Assembly (NCBI RefSeq): GCF_030125375.1
Contig: NZ_JASJUU010000007.1
Coordinates: 249,416 to 313,415, forward strand
DNA length: 64,000 bases
Source: Pseudoalteromonas umbrosa
Lineage (GTDB): Bacteria; Pseudomonadota; Gammaproteobacteria; Enterobacterales; Alteromonadaceae
Reading direction: 5' to 3'
Positions 36,171 to 45,552 of this stretch are shown piece by piece. A model generated the notes under the pieces. That model was not told the origin of the DNA and searched no databases. It was given only the letters and a program-made list of their open reading frames with translations. The translations under genes and the position numbers were made by a program. Positions within the stretch are counted from its first letter, which is position 1. Each line of letters begins with the position of its first letter.

Positions 36171-36230
36171 GCAAGGGTAGTTGGGAAAAACCAGCGTATG
36201 GCCGATTTTTCCGCCAGAAATGTGATTTTG

Positions 36231-37322
36231 CTAAGCTAAGTGTTCTCTGGAGAGATACTCTAATGACTGCATCTCTTGTAAGCGACTGATACAACGTCTA
36301 AATTCGAAGTTTAATGTCCCCTCTGTGTAGATCTCGTCGATAGGCGCTTCAGAAGATATTATCAAGGTGACATTGCGCTCATAAAACTCATCAACTAAAG
36401 CGATAAATCGTCGTGCAGCATCGTCGTTAGATTGTCCCATTTGCTTCACATTCGATAGGATAACCGTGTTATATAGGCGGCTAATCTCCATATAGTCCAC
36501 TTGTGAGCGAGCAGTTTCACATAGTTGTGTAAAATCAAACATCGCAATGCAATCAGATACTTTGCGCGTTTTAATCATTCGTCCTTCGATCTCTATCTCA
36601 GCATCAAGTACACCCAGCTCTGGTGACAACTTATCAAAGTACTCAAATAAGTTAGCATCCGCTTGTGCATCAAGTGGACTATGGAAAATTTCTGCTGACT
36701 CTAATGTGCGCAGACGATAATCAATACCCGAGTCAACGTTTACGATTTCAGTGTTCGCTTTCACCAATGCAATCGCTGGCAAGAAGCGTGCGCGCTGCAA
36801 ACCATTTCGATATAGCTCATCAGGCACAATATTAGATGTCGCAACTAACACAATCCCGCGTTCAAACAACGCTTCCATTAATCCACCGAGCAACATAGCA
36901 TCCGTAATGTCTTGCACAAAAAACTCATCGAAGCAGATGATATCCGTTTCAGATTTAAAGATATCAGCCACAACATTCAACGGGTTTTTAACTTCTTTAA
37001 GCTTTTTAAGTTCATCATGTACACGATGCATAAAGCGGTGAAAATGTACGCGCATTTTTCTATCGCTCGGCAACGCCTCGTAAAAAGTATCCACTAAATA
37101 CGTTTTTCCACGACCTACTCCGCCCCAAAAATAGAGTCCTTTTACCGGCTCTACTTGCTTCTTTGCAAACAGCTTTGCAAAGAAACCTTTGGGCTCAGGA
37201 GGTTGTGCGATTAAATCATCATATAAACGCTGCAAGTGCTTGACCGCGTTTTCTTGTGCACTGTCGTACTGAAAGTCATCTCTTTTAAGGTCTTCTTGAT
37301 ACTTTTCCCAAGGCGTCATCAT
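36231..37322 (-). CDS. zapE: Cell division ATPase ZapE (AFG1 family)
   Basis: AAA-like ATPase of the AFG1 family; in E. coli ZapE associates with the Z ring and destabilises FtsZ polymers. 363 residues; Walker A is in GLYFWGGVGRGKTYLVD (about 75-90), Walker B in DIICFDEFFVQDITDA, and an arginine-rich sensor region follows (VATSNIVPDELYRNGLQR). Start ambiguous between two adjacent ATGs. Divergent from zapG, next to rplM-rpsI, as in E. coli. Confidence 0.95.
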   Translation of the reverse strand: MMTPWEKYQEDLKRDDFQYDSAQENAVKHLQRLYDDLIAQPPEPKGFFAKLFAKKQVEPVKGLYFWGGVGRGKTYLVDTFYEALPSDRKMRVHFHRFMHRVHDELKKLKEVKNPLNVVADIFKSETDIICFDEFFVQDITDAMLLGGLMEALFERGIVLVATSNIVPDELYRNGLQRARFLPAIALVKANTEIVNVDSGIDYRLRTLESAEIFHSPLDAQADANLFEYFDKLSPELGVLDAEIEIEGRMIKTRKVSDCIAMFDFTQLCETARSQVDYMEISRLYNTVILSNVKQMGQSNDDAARRFIALVDEFYERNVTLIISSEAPIDEIYTEGTLNFEFRRCISRLQEMQSLEYLSREHLA

Positions 37323-37456
37323 ATTTTTTATTAAACTGAGCAGTTTTCTTTGCCCAATATATTAACACGCATCCATTCTCAGCGTATATTTAACCTATCG
37401 ATTGAGAGTATTTTAGTAAAAGTAACAGGTGCCACTCACCTTACACAGGAGTAAAT

Positions 37457-37912
37457 ATGACAACAATTGCATGGTTGGGCTTATTAATCATCGTAGCGAT
37501 CAGTGCATTCTTCTTAGGTTCACTCTTTACCAAAAAGCAGTTCAAGCATGAAGAGTTAGAGCAGCAAGCACAACAAGCAGAGCAAAACTTGGAGCAATAT
37601 AGGCAAGATGTAGCAGACCACTTAGCCAATACCAAAAAGCTAGTAGGTAAAATGCATGACAATTACAGCCAACTACTTCAACATGTTGAAGATACAAATC
37701 AGCTATTACTTGAAGAGAAGCGCAGTCAGGCAAATGAACCTTTCTTCTCAAAAGAAACCACAGAGCAGCTTCAAGCTTCGTTGCGTGCAAGACCAGAAAA
37801 AAGACGCAATTCAGAATCCATCCACAATGCGCCACCTGCCGATTACGCAGAGGGAGAAAGCGGTTTATTTAATGACGACCGTACAAAAAGCGAGCAACTA
37901 AAAACTTCTTGA
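37457..37912 (+). CDS. zapG: ZapG / YhcB family inner-membrane coiled-coil protein
   Basis: DUF1043 protein tied to cell shape and division in E. coli. 151 residues: N-terminal membrane helix (about 5-23), then a long coiled coil (about 28-100) rich in Glu/Gln/Leu, and a low-complexity tail. Ribosome site ACAGGAG just upstream. Sits between zapE (divergent) and degQ, the conserved order. Confidence 0.93.
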   Translation: MTTIAWLGLLIIVAISAFFLGSLFTKKQFKHEELEQQAQQAEQNLEQYRQDVADHLANTKKLVGKMHDNYSQLLQHVEDTNQLLLEEKRSQANEPFFSKETTEQLQASLRARPEKRRNSESIHNAPPADYAEGESGLFNDDRTKSEQLKTS

Positions 37913-37960
37913 TGAACTTTTTTTTGACCCCATAGTCTTTAGAAATAACTACCAGATAAC

Positions 37961-37981
37961 TGAGCGGGCACTCCCCGCTCA
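37961..37981 (+). terminator. Hairpin between zapG and degQ
   Basis: 8-bp stem TGAGCGGG/CCCGCTCA with a 5-base loop, 49 bp past the zapG stop. No T-tract follows, so it may be a partial terminator or attenuator rather than a full stop. Confidence 0.45.
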
Positions 37982-38075
37982 CAAAACTAACTCATGTCAT
38001 GTTGAACGAAAACAACTGCTTTAAGTTCACTAAAGTGATGTGTTTAACGCTGTTATTTAGGAGAATTTCCAGACT

Positions 38076-39428
38076 ATGAAATTAAAATTAACTTTATTAT
38101 CCGCAGCGCTTTTTTCTTCAAGCTTACTTTTAGCACCACAAAGTGCAGAAGCAAGGCTACCTGTTGCGGTTGACGGTCAACAACTCCCCACACTGGCTCC
38201 AATGTTAGAGCGCGTAACTCCAGGGGTCGTGAGTATTCAAGTATCTGGCGCTAAAGAAGTGCGCCGTCGTGTTGACCCATTTGATTTTTTCTTTGGTAAT
38301 CCCCCAGCACGTACGCAAAAACGCCCTTTCAGTGGATTAGGTTCAGGGGTGATCATTGATGCCGATGAAGGCTATGTGGTTACAAACAATCATGTAATAG
38401 ATGAAGCTGATAATATTCTTGTCACGCTAGAAGATGGCAGAGAGTTTAAAGCAAAGCTGATCGGTGCTGACAAAGAGTCTGACATTGCATTATTACAAAT
38501 CGATAATGACGACCTCACAGAAGTGAAACTCGCCGATTCAGATAAATTACGCGTTGGTGACTTCTCCGTTGCCATAGGCAACCCATTCGGTTTAAGTCAT
38601 ACAGTAACATCAGGTATTGTCAGTGCTCTTGGGCGTAGTGGCTTAAATATTGAAGGCTACGAAGACTTTATTCAAACAGATGCGGCCATCAACCAAGGTA
38701 ATTCGGGTGGTGCACTGGTCAACTTAAAAGGTGAACTGATTGGCATCAATACAGCCATTTTAGGGGCGTCTGGCGGTAATGTTGGGATCGGCTTCGCTAT
38801 CCCATCCAATATGATGAAAAACCTCGTTGATCAGATCATTGAATACGGGCAAGTAAGGCGTGGCTCACTGGGCGTCGTTGGCCGTACACTTAATGCAGGT
38901 CTTGCTGAGGCACAGGGTTTTGATGTTAAACAAGGTGTGTTTATCCAAGAAGTGACTAAAGATTCAGCGGCTGCTGAAGCAGGTGTAAAAGCGAACGATG
39001 TAATCATCAGTATTGATGGCGACAGTGTTGAAAGCATTGACGAATTAAGAGGGAAAATTGCAACTCTAGGTGAAGGACGAGAAATTAAAGTCGGCATTTA
39101 TCGTGATGGCAAAAAGCGTACGCTTGACGTCAAGTTGCAAGGCCAAAACGAGCGACAAGCACAAGCTGATCGTATTCACCCAAGTTTACAAGGTGCTGTA
39201 CTTGAGAGTAATGAACGAAACGGTAATAAAGGTATCGTGGTCGTCAGCATTGAAGAGCGCTCACCTGCAGCCCGTGTAGGACTTCAAGAGGGTGATGTGA
39301 TCATGCAAGTGAACCGCCAACGCGTCACCACTGTGCGCGACATGAAGCGACTAATCGACGATATTCAGGGTAATATTGTATTGGGTATTAAACGAGGCAG
39401 AGATTCTGTTTTCTATTTAATTCAGTAA
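38076..39428 (+). CDS. degQ: Periplasmic serine protease DegQ (HtrA family)
   Basis: Periplasmic protease-chaperone for misfolded envelope proteins. 450 residues: signal peptide MKLKLTLLSAALFSSSLLLA to SAEA, trypsin-like domain with the triad His106 (NNHVID), Asp136 (SDIALL) and Ser210 (QGNSGGAL), then two PDZ domains (about 255-345 and 365-445). The LA loop before the catalytic domain is short, so DegQ fits better than DegP. Ribosome site TAGGAG. Followed by a terminator and then degS. Confidence 0.95.
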   Translation: MKLKLTLLSAALFSSSLLLAPQSAEARLPVAVDGQQLPTLAPMLERVTPGVVSIQVSGAKEVRRRVDPFDFFFGNPPARTQKRPFSGLGSGVIIDADEGYVVTNNHVIDEADNILVTLEDGREFKAKLIGADKESDIALLQIDNDDLTEVKLADSDKLRVGDFSVAIGNPFGLSHTVTSGIVSALGRSGLNIEGYEDFIQTDAAINQGNSGGALVNLKGELIGINTAILGASGGNVGIGFAIPSNMMKNLVDQIIEYGQVRRGSLGVVGRTLNAGLAEAQGFDVKQGVFIQEVTKDSAAAEAGVKANDVIISIDGDSVESIDELRGKIATLGEGREIKVGIYRDGKKRTLDVKLQGQNERQAQADRIHPSLQGAVLESNERNGNKGIVVVSIEERSPAARVGLQEGDVIMQVNRQRVTTVRDMKRLIDDIQGNIVLGIKRGRDSVFYLIQ

Positions 39429-39453
39429 ATAATACAAAAAAATCCTCAGATTT

Positions 39454-39477
39454 ACGCAGCGGCTCTTGCCGCTGCGT
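39454..39477 (+). terminator. Terminator between degQ and degS
   Basis: 10-bp stem ACGCAGCGGC/GCCGCTGCGT with loop TCTT, followed by TGTTTTGTG. It lies 25 bp past the degQ stop, so degS probably has its own promoter or depends on read-through. Confidence 0.85.
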
Positions 39478-39531
39478 TGTTTTGTGTCATCATAGATTTA
39501 TCACAAAATAAACTATGTATAATAATAAACC

Positions 39532-40605
39532 GTGTTGCAATTTATTAGATTTATCCTCGCCCCAGTAATAATTGGGCTTGGTATTGCATTTTTAATTCTC
39601 TGGTTAAAACCAGGATTAAAAGAAAGAGCTGCCAGCCTCAATGTACCTTATACGGTGCAACAAATGAGTTTTGCCAATGGCGTTAGTCGCGCAGCACCTG
39701 CTGTAGTCACTATTTTTTCCGAAAGCTTCAGCTCTGTCCCCCGCTTTAAAAGGCAAAATCGTATCCAAGAGCTCGGCTCAGGTGTGATTATGAGTGCTGA
39801 TGGCTATATTTTAACGAACTACCATGTCATTAATAGTGCAGACCAAATTATCGTACTGTTGCCTGATGGCAGGCAATACTACGGTATACTCATAGGCTTT
39901 GATACCATCACAGATCTTGCGGTCATTAAAGTAGAGGAAAATCACCTCCCTGTTATCCCAATGGATGATAACCTATTACCGCGTATCGGTGATGTTGTAC
40001 TTGCTATTGGAAACCCTCTTAATTTGGGGCAAACCATTACTCAAGGGATCATCAGTGCAACCGGAAAGCAGGCACTAACCGAAAGCCAATACAACAGCTT
40101 ATTGCAAACCGATGCAGCTGTTAATGTTGGTAACTCAGGTGGCGCTTTGGTCAATTCAAACGGCACTTTAGTAGGTATCACTTCTGCACAATTTACCACC
40201 CGCTATAATATCGATATCGAGGGGATATCTTTTGCTGTCCCTTATAGATTAGCTAAAGATGTGATGACCAAAATAATAGAGGATGGCCGTGTCATTAGAG
40301 GCTATCTTGGTTTTAAAGGCACTGCAGTAGATAACAAAGGGCAGATAATCACAGACGTGTATACACCAATTATGGGACTTCGCATCAGAGACTTAGACCC
40401 CCTTGGTCCTGCTTGGCAAGTAGGCATGAAAGACGGGGATATAGTCACTAAAGTGGCAGGTAAAGCCATTACTAACCCACAGCAAACACTTCGCACCATA
40501 GGTAATACAGAGCCTGGTACAGTGCTAGAATTTGAAGTAAACCGAAATGGTCAACGCTTATCATTTATGGTCGAAGTCATGGAGTTAGAGACCCCAATTT
40601 ACTAG
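39532..40605 (+). CDS. degS: Membrane-anchored regulatory protease DegS
   Basis: Site-1 protease that senses unfolded outer-membrane proteins through its PDZ domain and cuts RseA to release sigma-E. 357 residues: N-terminal membrane anchor (about 5-25), protease domain with His98 (NYHVIN), Asp128 (TDLAVI) and Ser202 (VGNSGGAL), and a single PDZ domain (about 255-345); one PDZ plus an anchor separates it from DegQ. The start is non-ATG: GTG at 39532 or TTG at 39535, directly after an in-frame stop, without a visible ribosome site. Confidence 0.94.
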   Translation: MLQFIRFILAPVIIGLGIAFLILWLKPGLKERAASLNVPYTVQQMSFANGVSRAAPAVVTIFSESFSSVPRFKRQNRIQELGSGVIMSADGYILTNYHVINSADQIIVLLPDGRQYYGILIGFDTITDLAVIKVEENHLPVIPMDDNLLPRIGDVVLAIGNPLNLGQTITQGIISATGKQALTESQYNSLLQTDAAVNVGNSGGALVNSNGTLVGITSAQFTTRYNIDIEGISFAVPYRLAKDVMTKIIEDGRVIRGYLGFKGTAVDNKGQIITDVYTPIMGLRIRDLDPLGPAWQVGMKDGDIVTKVAGKAITNPQQTLRTIGNTEPGTVLEFEVNRNGQRLSFMVEVMELETPIY

Positions 40606-40620
40606 GCCTCTTTTAAATAA

Positions 40621-40645
40621 AAAAAGCGAGCTAAGCTCGCTTTTT
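40621..40645. terminator. Bidirectional terminator between degS and murA
   Basis: 11-bp stem AAAAAGCGAGC/GCTCGCTTTTT with loop TAA, with A- and T-runs outside; it reaches the base before the murA stop. Confidence 0.9.
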
Positions 40646-41911
40646 TTAATTGTGTTTTCTGCGAATGTTCGCACCTAGTCGACTGAGCTTATCTTCTATT
40701 TTTTGATAACCTCTATCCACATGATAAATACGATCCACCACAGTTTCACCTTCGGCAATAATACCCGTTAAAATCAAACTTGCCGACGCACGTAAATCTG
40801 TCGCCATTACCTGAGCACCAGATAGACGCTGTGTCTCATCACAGATCGCAGTATTGCCTTCCAAACGAATATTTGCGCCCATTCGCTGTAACTCTGGCAC
40901 ATGCATAAAGCGATTTTCAAATATAGTCTCTGTGATAGTCGCGCTGCCATTGGCAACAACGTTAAGCGCTGTAAACTGCGCTTGCATATCGGTTGGAAAA
41001 CCAGGGTGAGGCATGGTCTTTATATTTACAGCTTTTAGGTCTCGATCCTTCATGCTGACAAAGATACTGTCATTATTCACTTCAACAGCGACATTGGCTT
41101 GACGAAGCTTTTCAAGCACAGGCTCCAAACTCGCATGATCTGTATTACGACACAATACTTCACCTTTGCTCATTGCTGCAGCCACCAAAAAAGTGCCTGT
41201 TTCAATACGATCTGGAAGAATTTTATGCTCACAACCGTTTAGCTTCTCAACACCTTGGATTTCAATACGGCTCGAGCCTGCCCCTTGAATGTTCGCGCCC
41301 ATAGAGGTCAAACACTCAGCGAGGTTAATAATTTCAGGTTCGCGCGCGGCGTTTTCCAAGACAGTAGTCCCCTCAGCAAGCGTCGCAGCCATAAGTAGGT
41401 TTTCTGTTGCACCAACTGATACAGTTTCCATGAAAATTTCTGCGCCCTGCAAACGCTTACCTTGAGGTGTCTGCGCATTTATATAACCATTTTCAACCGT
41501 AATCTGAGCGCCCATTTTTTCTAGACCCGAAATGTGTAAATCCACAGGTCTTGCGCCAATTGCACATCCACCAGGTAAAGATACTTGTGCTTGACCAAAA
41601 CGTGCCAACAAAGGTCCCAGCGCTAATACAGAAGCGCGCATTTGCTTTACAAGCTCATAGGGTGCTAGCACCTTGTCGACACAGCGACCATCTACTTCAA
41701 GTAAATCGCCACGCCATGTCACCTCGGCACCAAGTGTACGAAGTAAAGCTTCTGTGGTAACAATATCGCGTAATTGAGGCACATTACTGAAAATACTTTT
41801 GCCATCAGCAAGTAATGCTGCAAATAAGATAGGTAGAGCCGCATTTTTGGCTCCAGAGATAGTGACTTCACCGTTTAAAGTGGTGCCACCTTGGATAACA
41901 AACTGATCCAT
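40646..41911 (-). CDS. murA: UDP-GlcNAc 1-carboxyvinyltransferase
   Basis: First committed step of peptidoglycan synthesis: transfers enolpyruvate from PEP to UDP-GlcNAc. 421 residues; N-terminal GAKNAALPILFAALL, and the catalytic loop PGGCAIGARPVDLH with Cys116, equivalent to E. coli Cys115, so the fosfomycin-sensitive Cys type. C-terminal DLRASASLILTG and DRIYHVDRGY are also typical. Last gene of the mla-ibaG-murA run and closed by a strong terminator. Confidence 0.98.
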   Translation of the reverse strand: MDQFVIQGGTTLNGEVTISGAKNAALPILFAALLADGKSIFSNVPQLRDIVTTEALLRTLGAEVTWRGDLLEVDGRCVDKVLAPYELVKQMRASVLALGPLLARFGQAQVSLPGGCAIGARPVDLHISGLEKMGAQITVENGYINAQTPQGKRLQGAEIFMETVSVGATENLLMAATLAEGTTVLENAAREPEIINLAECLTSMGANIQGAGSSRIEIQGVEKLNGCEHKILPDRIETGTFLVAAAMSKGEVLCRNTDHASLEPVLEKLRQANVAVEVNNDSIFVSMKDRDLKAVNIKTMPHPGFPTDMQAQFTALNVVANGSATITETIFENRFMHVPELQRMGANIRLEGNTAICDETQRLSGAQVMATDLRASASLILTGIIAEGETVVDRIYHVDRGYQKIEDKLSRLGANIRRKHN

Positions 41912-41923
41912 TGTGGCTCCTAA

Positions 41924-42181
41924 TTATTGTGGCAAGATAAACTTTTGCTCGCGTTGCCACTCGGTAGGTGTAAAAGCTTTAATACTTACAGCATGGATCG
42001 TCCCATCTTTGATCACTTCCATTAATGGGCCGTAGACCATTTGCTCTCTTTTTACGCGTCTTAGTCCATCAAAACACTCGCCAACAGCAATCACCTCATA
42101 GTGACTGCCATTTGCTTTTACTTTTACTTCTTCTAAGGTCAAAGATTGCTGTAAAACAGTTTCGACTTGATTTGTTTCCAT
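41924..42181 (-). CDS. ibaG: BolA-family protein IbaG
   Basis: Small BolA-like protein that works with monothiol glutaredoxins in Fe-S handling. About 85 residues; core motifs VKANGSHYEVIAVGECF, RVKREQMVYG and IHAVSIKAFTPTEW, with the invariant His of the BolA helix-turn region. Start: a GTG at 42190 overlaps the mlaB stop (GTGA), and an ATG lies at 42181; the ATG gives the usual METNQ N-terminus and is preferred. Between mlaB and murA, as in E. coli. Confidence 0.93.
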   Translation of the reverse strand: METNQVETVLQQSLTLEEVKVKANGSHYEVIAVGECFDGLRRVKREQMVYGPLMEVIKDGTIHAVSIKAFTPTEWQREQKFILPQ

Positions 42182-42186
42182 CGGAC

Positions 42187-42486
42187 TCACTCAAATAAGG
42201 TTGTGACCTGCCCCAATTCCATCAAATTTTGCAATTGCTCAGGTCTATTCTGCAACTCAAGGCGTATGCCTTGTCGTTTTAATTTGCCTAAAGAGTGAAT
42301 TAACCAAGCTAAGCCCGCTGTGTCAACCCTTGAGACCTCACAAAGGTCAAAATACAGCACTGACTGCGCATTTTCTAACAATTGATTAAGAAGTGATTCA
42401 TTTATTAAGGTGTCACGGGTCAACTCACCTTTTACCGCCACTATATCATCAGCAACTTTGTCGAAGTGCAGATTAGGCATTTCCAT
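42187..42486 (-). CDS. mlaB: MlaB, STAS-domain subunit of the phospholipid transporter
   Basis: Cytoplasmic STAS protein that binds and stabilises the MlaF ATPase. About 99 residues with a STAS-like pattern (SVLYFDLCEVSRVDTAGLAWLI), the conserved Asp-Thr-Ala turn. Several starts are possible (ATG 42489, 42486, 42480); GAGGGG lies just before, and 42486 is at about 5 bp. Overlaps the mlaC stop by about 14 bp. Confidence 0.92.
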   Translation of the reverse strand: MEMPNLHFDKVADDIVAVKGELTRDTLINESLLNQLLENAQSVLYFDLCEVSRVDTAGLAWLIHSLGKLKRQGIRLELQNRPEQLQNLMELGQVTTLFE

Positions 42487-43159
42487 CATCCCCTCTAAAC
42501 TGCACTGGCAGTTGGCTTTTCTTCTCTAATAGAGAAATAACATGCTCAATGCCTTGCTGGCGCAAAATACCGTGTAATTCACTTTGCTTGGCATCCAACA
42601 AGCTGATCCCCTCAGCCATCATATCAAAAGCGCGCCACTCACCTTGCTTGTTTTGACGTACTTTAAAGTCAATCTTAATGTCTGGTTTACCTGCTTCAAC
42701 AATCTTGGTTCTTACAGTCGCGACATTAACATCTGCAAAAGGACGCGGCGCTTCAAACTCCACTTTCTGGTCTGTATATTGGGTAAATACACCAGCATAT
42801 GTCGCCACCAGATATGATTTAAACACTTCAATAAATGCGCGAATGTTTTTGACTGCTTGCGCCTTTTCTTGTTTATCTTTGATATTACGCACTTTTTGTA
42901 TATAACTGCCTAACACGCGATAAGCAGCATATTTATAATCAATATATGGCAACAGCTCCTGCTCTACGATAACTCGTAAATGCTCCTTATCTTTTGCAAT
43001 GATGCTCTGATCTTTTGCCACACGCTTAAACGTATTATCCGCAACTTGTTGAACCATCTTATAAGGGTCTTTCAAATCAACCTGTGCTGCATTAGCAACT
43101 GCGCTAAATAATGTCAGCGTCAACACACTGATAGCGATAACGAAATAATTCTTTATCAT
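42473..43159 (-). CDS. mlaC: MlaC, periplasmic phospholipid shuttle
   Basis: Soluble lipid-binding protein (Ttg2D/Tol_Tol family) carrying phospholipid between the MlaA complex and MlaFEDB. 228 residues with a signal peptide (MIKNYFVIAISVLTLTLFSAVANAA as cleavable region), followed by the MlaC domain: LLPYIDYKYAAYRVLG, YLVATYAGVFTQY and VRQNKQGEWRAFDMMAEGIS. No anomalies; 6 bp after mlaD. Confidence 0.95.
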   Translation of the reverse strand: MIKNYFVIAISVLTLTLFSAVANAAQVDLKDPYKMVQQVADNTFKRVAKDQSIIAKDKEHLRVIVEQELLPYIDYKYAAYRVLGSYIQKVRNIKDKQEKAQAVKNIRAFIEVFKSYLVATYAGVFTQYTDQKVEFEAPRPFADVNVATVRTKIVEAGKPDIKIDFKVRQNKQGEWRAFDMMAEGISLLDAKQSELHGILRQQGIEHVISLLEKKSQLPVQFRGDDGNA

Positions 43160-43165
43160 GGTGAC

Positions 43166-43711
43166 TTACTCGCTGCTTTGATTAAATAGGAACTGGCCAA
43201 TCAACTCTTCTAGTACCAGTGCAGATTTAGTATCTGTGATTGTGTCACCATCTTTGAGCGCAAGGCTCTCGACGCCAAATAAGTCATCTAAATCTACCTC
43301 ATCTTGCGTAGATACTTCATTACCTAAACATGTTTGCTTGGCAGACTCAGACGCGATAACCGGTGAAATACCCAAATATTGCTCACCTAAAATACCTGAA
43401 GTTAAGATAGCCACAGACGTTGTATCCGAAAACTGACATTCATACGTCTTATCAATGCTCATGCTCACCACTGGCACAAACTCTTGCGGATGAATGCGAA
43501 TGCCGTCGACGCGGCCAATAACAACACCACCTACTTTAATCGGCGCGCGTGTTTTCAATGATCCGATATTGTCAAATTTAGCGTCTAGTTGATATGTTTC
43601 ACCATTGCCGCTGATCCCCGCATTGGCTACTTTCATGGCTAACATCACAAATGCAGCAACGCCTAAAGCGACAAATAAGCCAACCAAAATTTCTATTTTC
43701 CGTGTATTCAT
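43166..43711 (-). CDS. mlaD: MlaD, MCE-domain subunit of the phospholipid transporter
   Basis: Inner-membrane anchored MCE protein whose hexamer forms the periplasmic channel above MlaFE. 181 residues (E. coli 183): an N-terminal anchor (about 7-27) and one MCE domain with FDNIGSLKTRAPIKVGGVVIGRVDGI and ILTSGILGEQYLGISP. The C-terminal tail ends in an amphipathic stretch (ALVLEELIGQFLF). Gap of 11 bp from mlaE. Confidence 0.96.
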   Translation of the reverse strand: MNTRKIEILVGLFVALGVAAFVMLAMKVANAGISGNGETYQLDAKFDNIGSLKTRAPIKVGGVVIGRVDGIRIHPQEFVPVVSMSIDKTYECQFSDTTSVAILTSGILGEQYLGISPVIASESAKQTCLGNEVSTQDEVDLDDLFGVESLALKDGDTITDTKSALVLEELIGQFLFNQSSE

Positions 43712-43722
43712 TTTCCTAACCC

Positions 43723-44499
43723 TTAACTCGAAAACATCACTGCTGTTAATACAAAGTCAAAACCTAAAACAGCCAATGAAGAATGCACAACGGTTTCCGT
43801 TGTCGCTTTGCTGATCCCCTCTGAGGTCGGGACACAATCATAACCTTTATACAGTGCTATCCACGTCACAATTAACGCAAATACAAAACTTTTAATCAGA
43901 CCATTCATGATATCTTGCTGTAAAGAAACCTGAGATTGCATGATTGACCAGAAACTACCAGAGTCGACACCAAGCCAGTCAACGCCGACTAAATGCGCAC
44001 CCAATATTGCCACTGCTGAAAATATGAGTGCTAGCAAAGGCATACTTATAAAACCAGCCCAAAAACGAGGTGCAACGACACGTTTTAATGGATCAACCGC
44101 CATCATTTCTAAACTGGATAACTGCTCTGTCGCTTTCATCAAGCCTATTTCAGCCGTCAGTGCACTGCCTGCTCGGCCAGCAAACAAAAGCGCAGTAACC
44201 ACCGGCCCTAGCTCTCGTAATAAGCTCAAAGCAACGAGCGGACCTAAGCTGTCTTCCGCACCATAACCTACTAAAACAGTGTAGCCTTGCAGTGCCAAAA
44301 CCATACCAATGAACAATCCCGATACCATGATAATCAAAAGAGATTGATGACCAACCATGTAAAGCTGCTTTATCAGTAATGGCGTACCTTGACGTACATT
44401 AGGCATATTTAGCAAGGCACCTAATAACATGCGAGTAGCTCGCCCAATTGATGCAAAGCGATTGAGCGTCTTATGTCCTAGCTTTTGTAAAAAGTCCAC
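43723..44499 (-). CDS. mlaE: MlaE, permease subunit of the phospholipid transporter
   Basis: Integral membrane permease of the Mla ABC importer-like system. 258 residues with about five to six membrane segments and the conserved family stretch FAGRAGSALTAEIGLMKATEQ between helices, plus the coupling region LEMMAVDPLKRVVAPRF. Two bases after mlaF. Length and motifs complete. Confidence 0.97.
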   Translation of the reverse strand: MDFLQKLGHKTLNRFASIGRATRMLLGALLNMPNVRQGTPLLIKQLYMVGHQSLLIIMVSGLFIGMVLALQGYTVLVGYGAEDSLGPLVALSLLRELGPVVTALLFAGRAGSALTAEIGLMKATEQLSSLEMMAVDPLKRVVAPRFWAGFISMPLLALIFSAVAILGAHLVGVDWLGVDSGSFWSIMQSQVSLQQDIMNGLIKSFVFALIVTWIALYKGYDCVPTSEGISKATTETVVHSSLAVLGFDFVLTAVMFSS

Positions 44500-44501
44500 G
44501 C

Positions 44502-45317
44502 TTACACGCCTCCATCCAATAATTCCTCATCGTAAGGTGCTGCATTGAAATGAAATGGCACTGGACCATCTGATAGCCCCTGCAAAAACTGCTGCACAAG
44601 CGGAGAGCTATGTGCCAACATTTGCTCTGGTGTACCACTTCCAATTACGCCTTGTTCTGCGATGATAACCACATGGTCTGCAATACTGAGTACTTCTGTA
44701 ACATCATGCGTGACAATTAACGAAGATAGCCCTAACACTTCATTAAGCGATTTTATCATCCTGACCAGTACGCCCATTGAGATTGGATCCTGCCCTGCAA
44801 ACGGCTCGTCGTACATAATTAGTTCAGGGTCTAAAGCAATTGCTCGCGCCAGTGCTGCTCGCCTCGCCATACCGCCTGATAATTCAGCAGGCATAAGGTC
44901 TTTTGCACCTCTAAGGCCAACAGCTTGTAATTTCATTAAAACAATCAAACGAATTAAATCTTCACCTAATTGTGTATGTTCGCGCAGCGGAAAAGCCACA
45001 TTGTCGAAAACTGACATGTCGGTAAACAGTGCACCACTTTGAAACAACATGCTCATTTGCTTGCGAGCCTGATATAACTCAGATCGAGTCATAGCAGGGA
45101 CACTTGAGCCCATAAATGTAATATCACCACTGTCTGGGCGAAGTTGACCACCTATTAAGCGCAACATGGTGGTTTTACCAATACCACTTGGCCCCATGAT
45201 GGCTGTAATTTTACCTCTGGGCACTGAAAAGCTCATATTTTTATATATGACTCTTTCACCGCGAGAAAAGGTTACATCCTTGACTTCAACGATTGACTGC
45301 GACAAGTCGCTCTCCAT
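44502..45317 (-). CDS. mlaF: MlaF, ATPase subunit of the phospholipid transporter
   Basis: ABC ATPase driving lipid movement through MlaEDB. 271 residues; Walker A GPSGIGKTT (about 42-50), Q-loop FQSGALF, signature AELSGGMARRAALARA, Walker B ELIMYDEPFAGQDP and the switch His in VTHDV. First gene of mlaFEDCB-ibaG-murA; transcribed away from yrbG. Confidence 0.97.
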   Translation of the reverse strand: MESDLSQSIVEVKDVTFSRGERVIYKNMSFSVPRGKITAIMGPSGIGKTTMLRLIGGQLRPDSGDITFMGSSVPAMTRSELYQARKQMSMLFQSGALFTDMSVFDNVAFPLREHTQLGEDLIRLIVLMKLQAVGLRGAKDLMPAELSGGMARRAALARAIALDPELIMYDEPFAGQDPISMGVLVRMIKSLNEVLGLSSLIVTHDVTEVLSIADHVVIIAEQGVIGSGTPEQMLAHSSPLVQQFLQGLSDGPVPFHFNAAPYDEELLDGGV

Positions 45318-45552
45318 ATATCGATTTCACCAATGGGTGAATAATACGTTTTTTTCAACCAAGATGGAAAATGCAAATTGGTAAAATTTTGTAATGGTCA
45401 TGGTTTAAAAAGGTTATTTGTCACCATTCTTTGCATCAGAATGTAGGTTAATCAAAGACGGAGTTAAGTAACTAGGTGAGATTATTTATACATTTGACAA
45501 CGCATTTGATAATATTTACCGCACTGTAATTTAGTTGCTCGGCATAGGTTTC

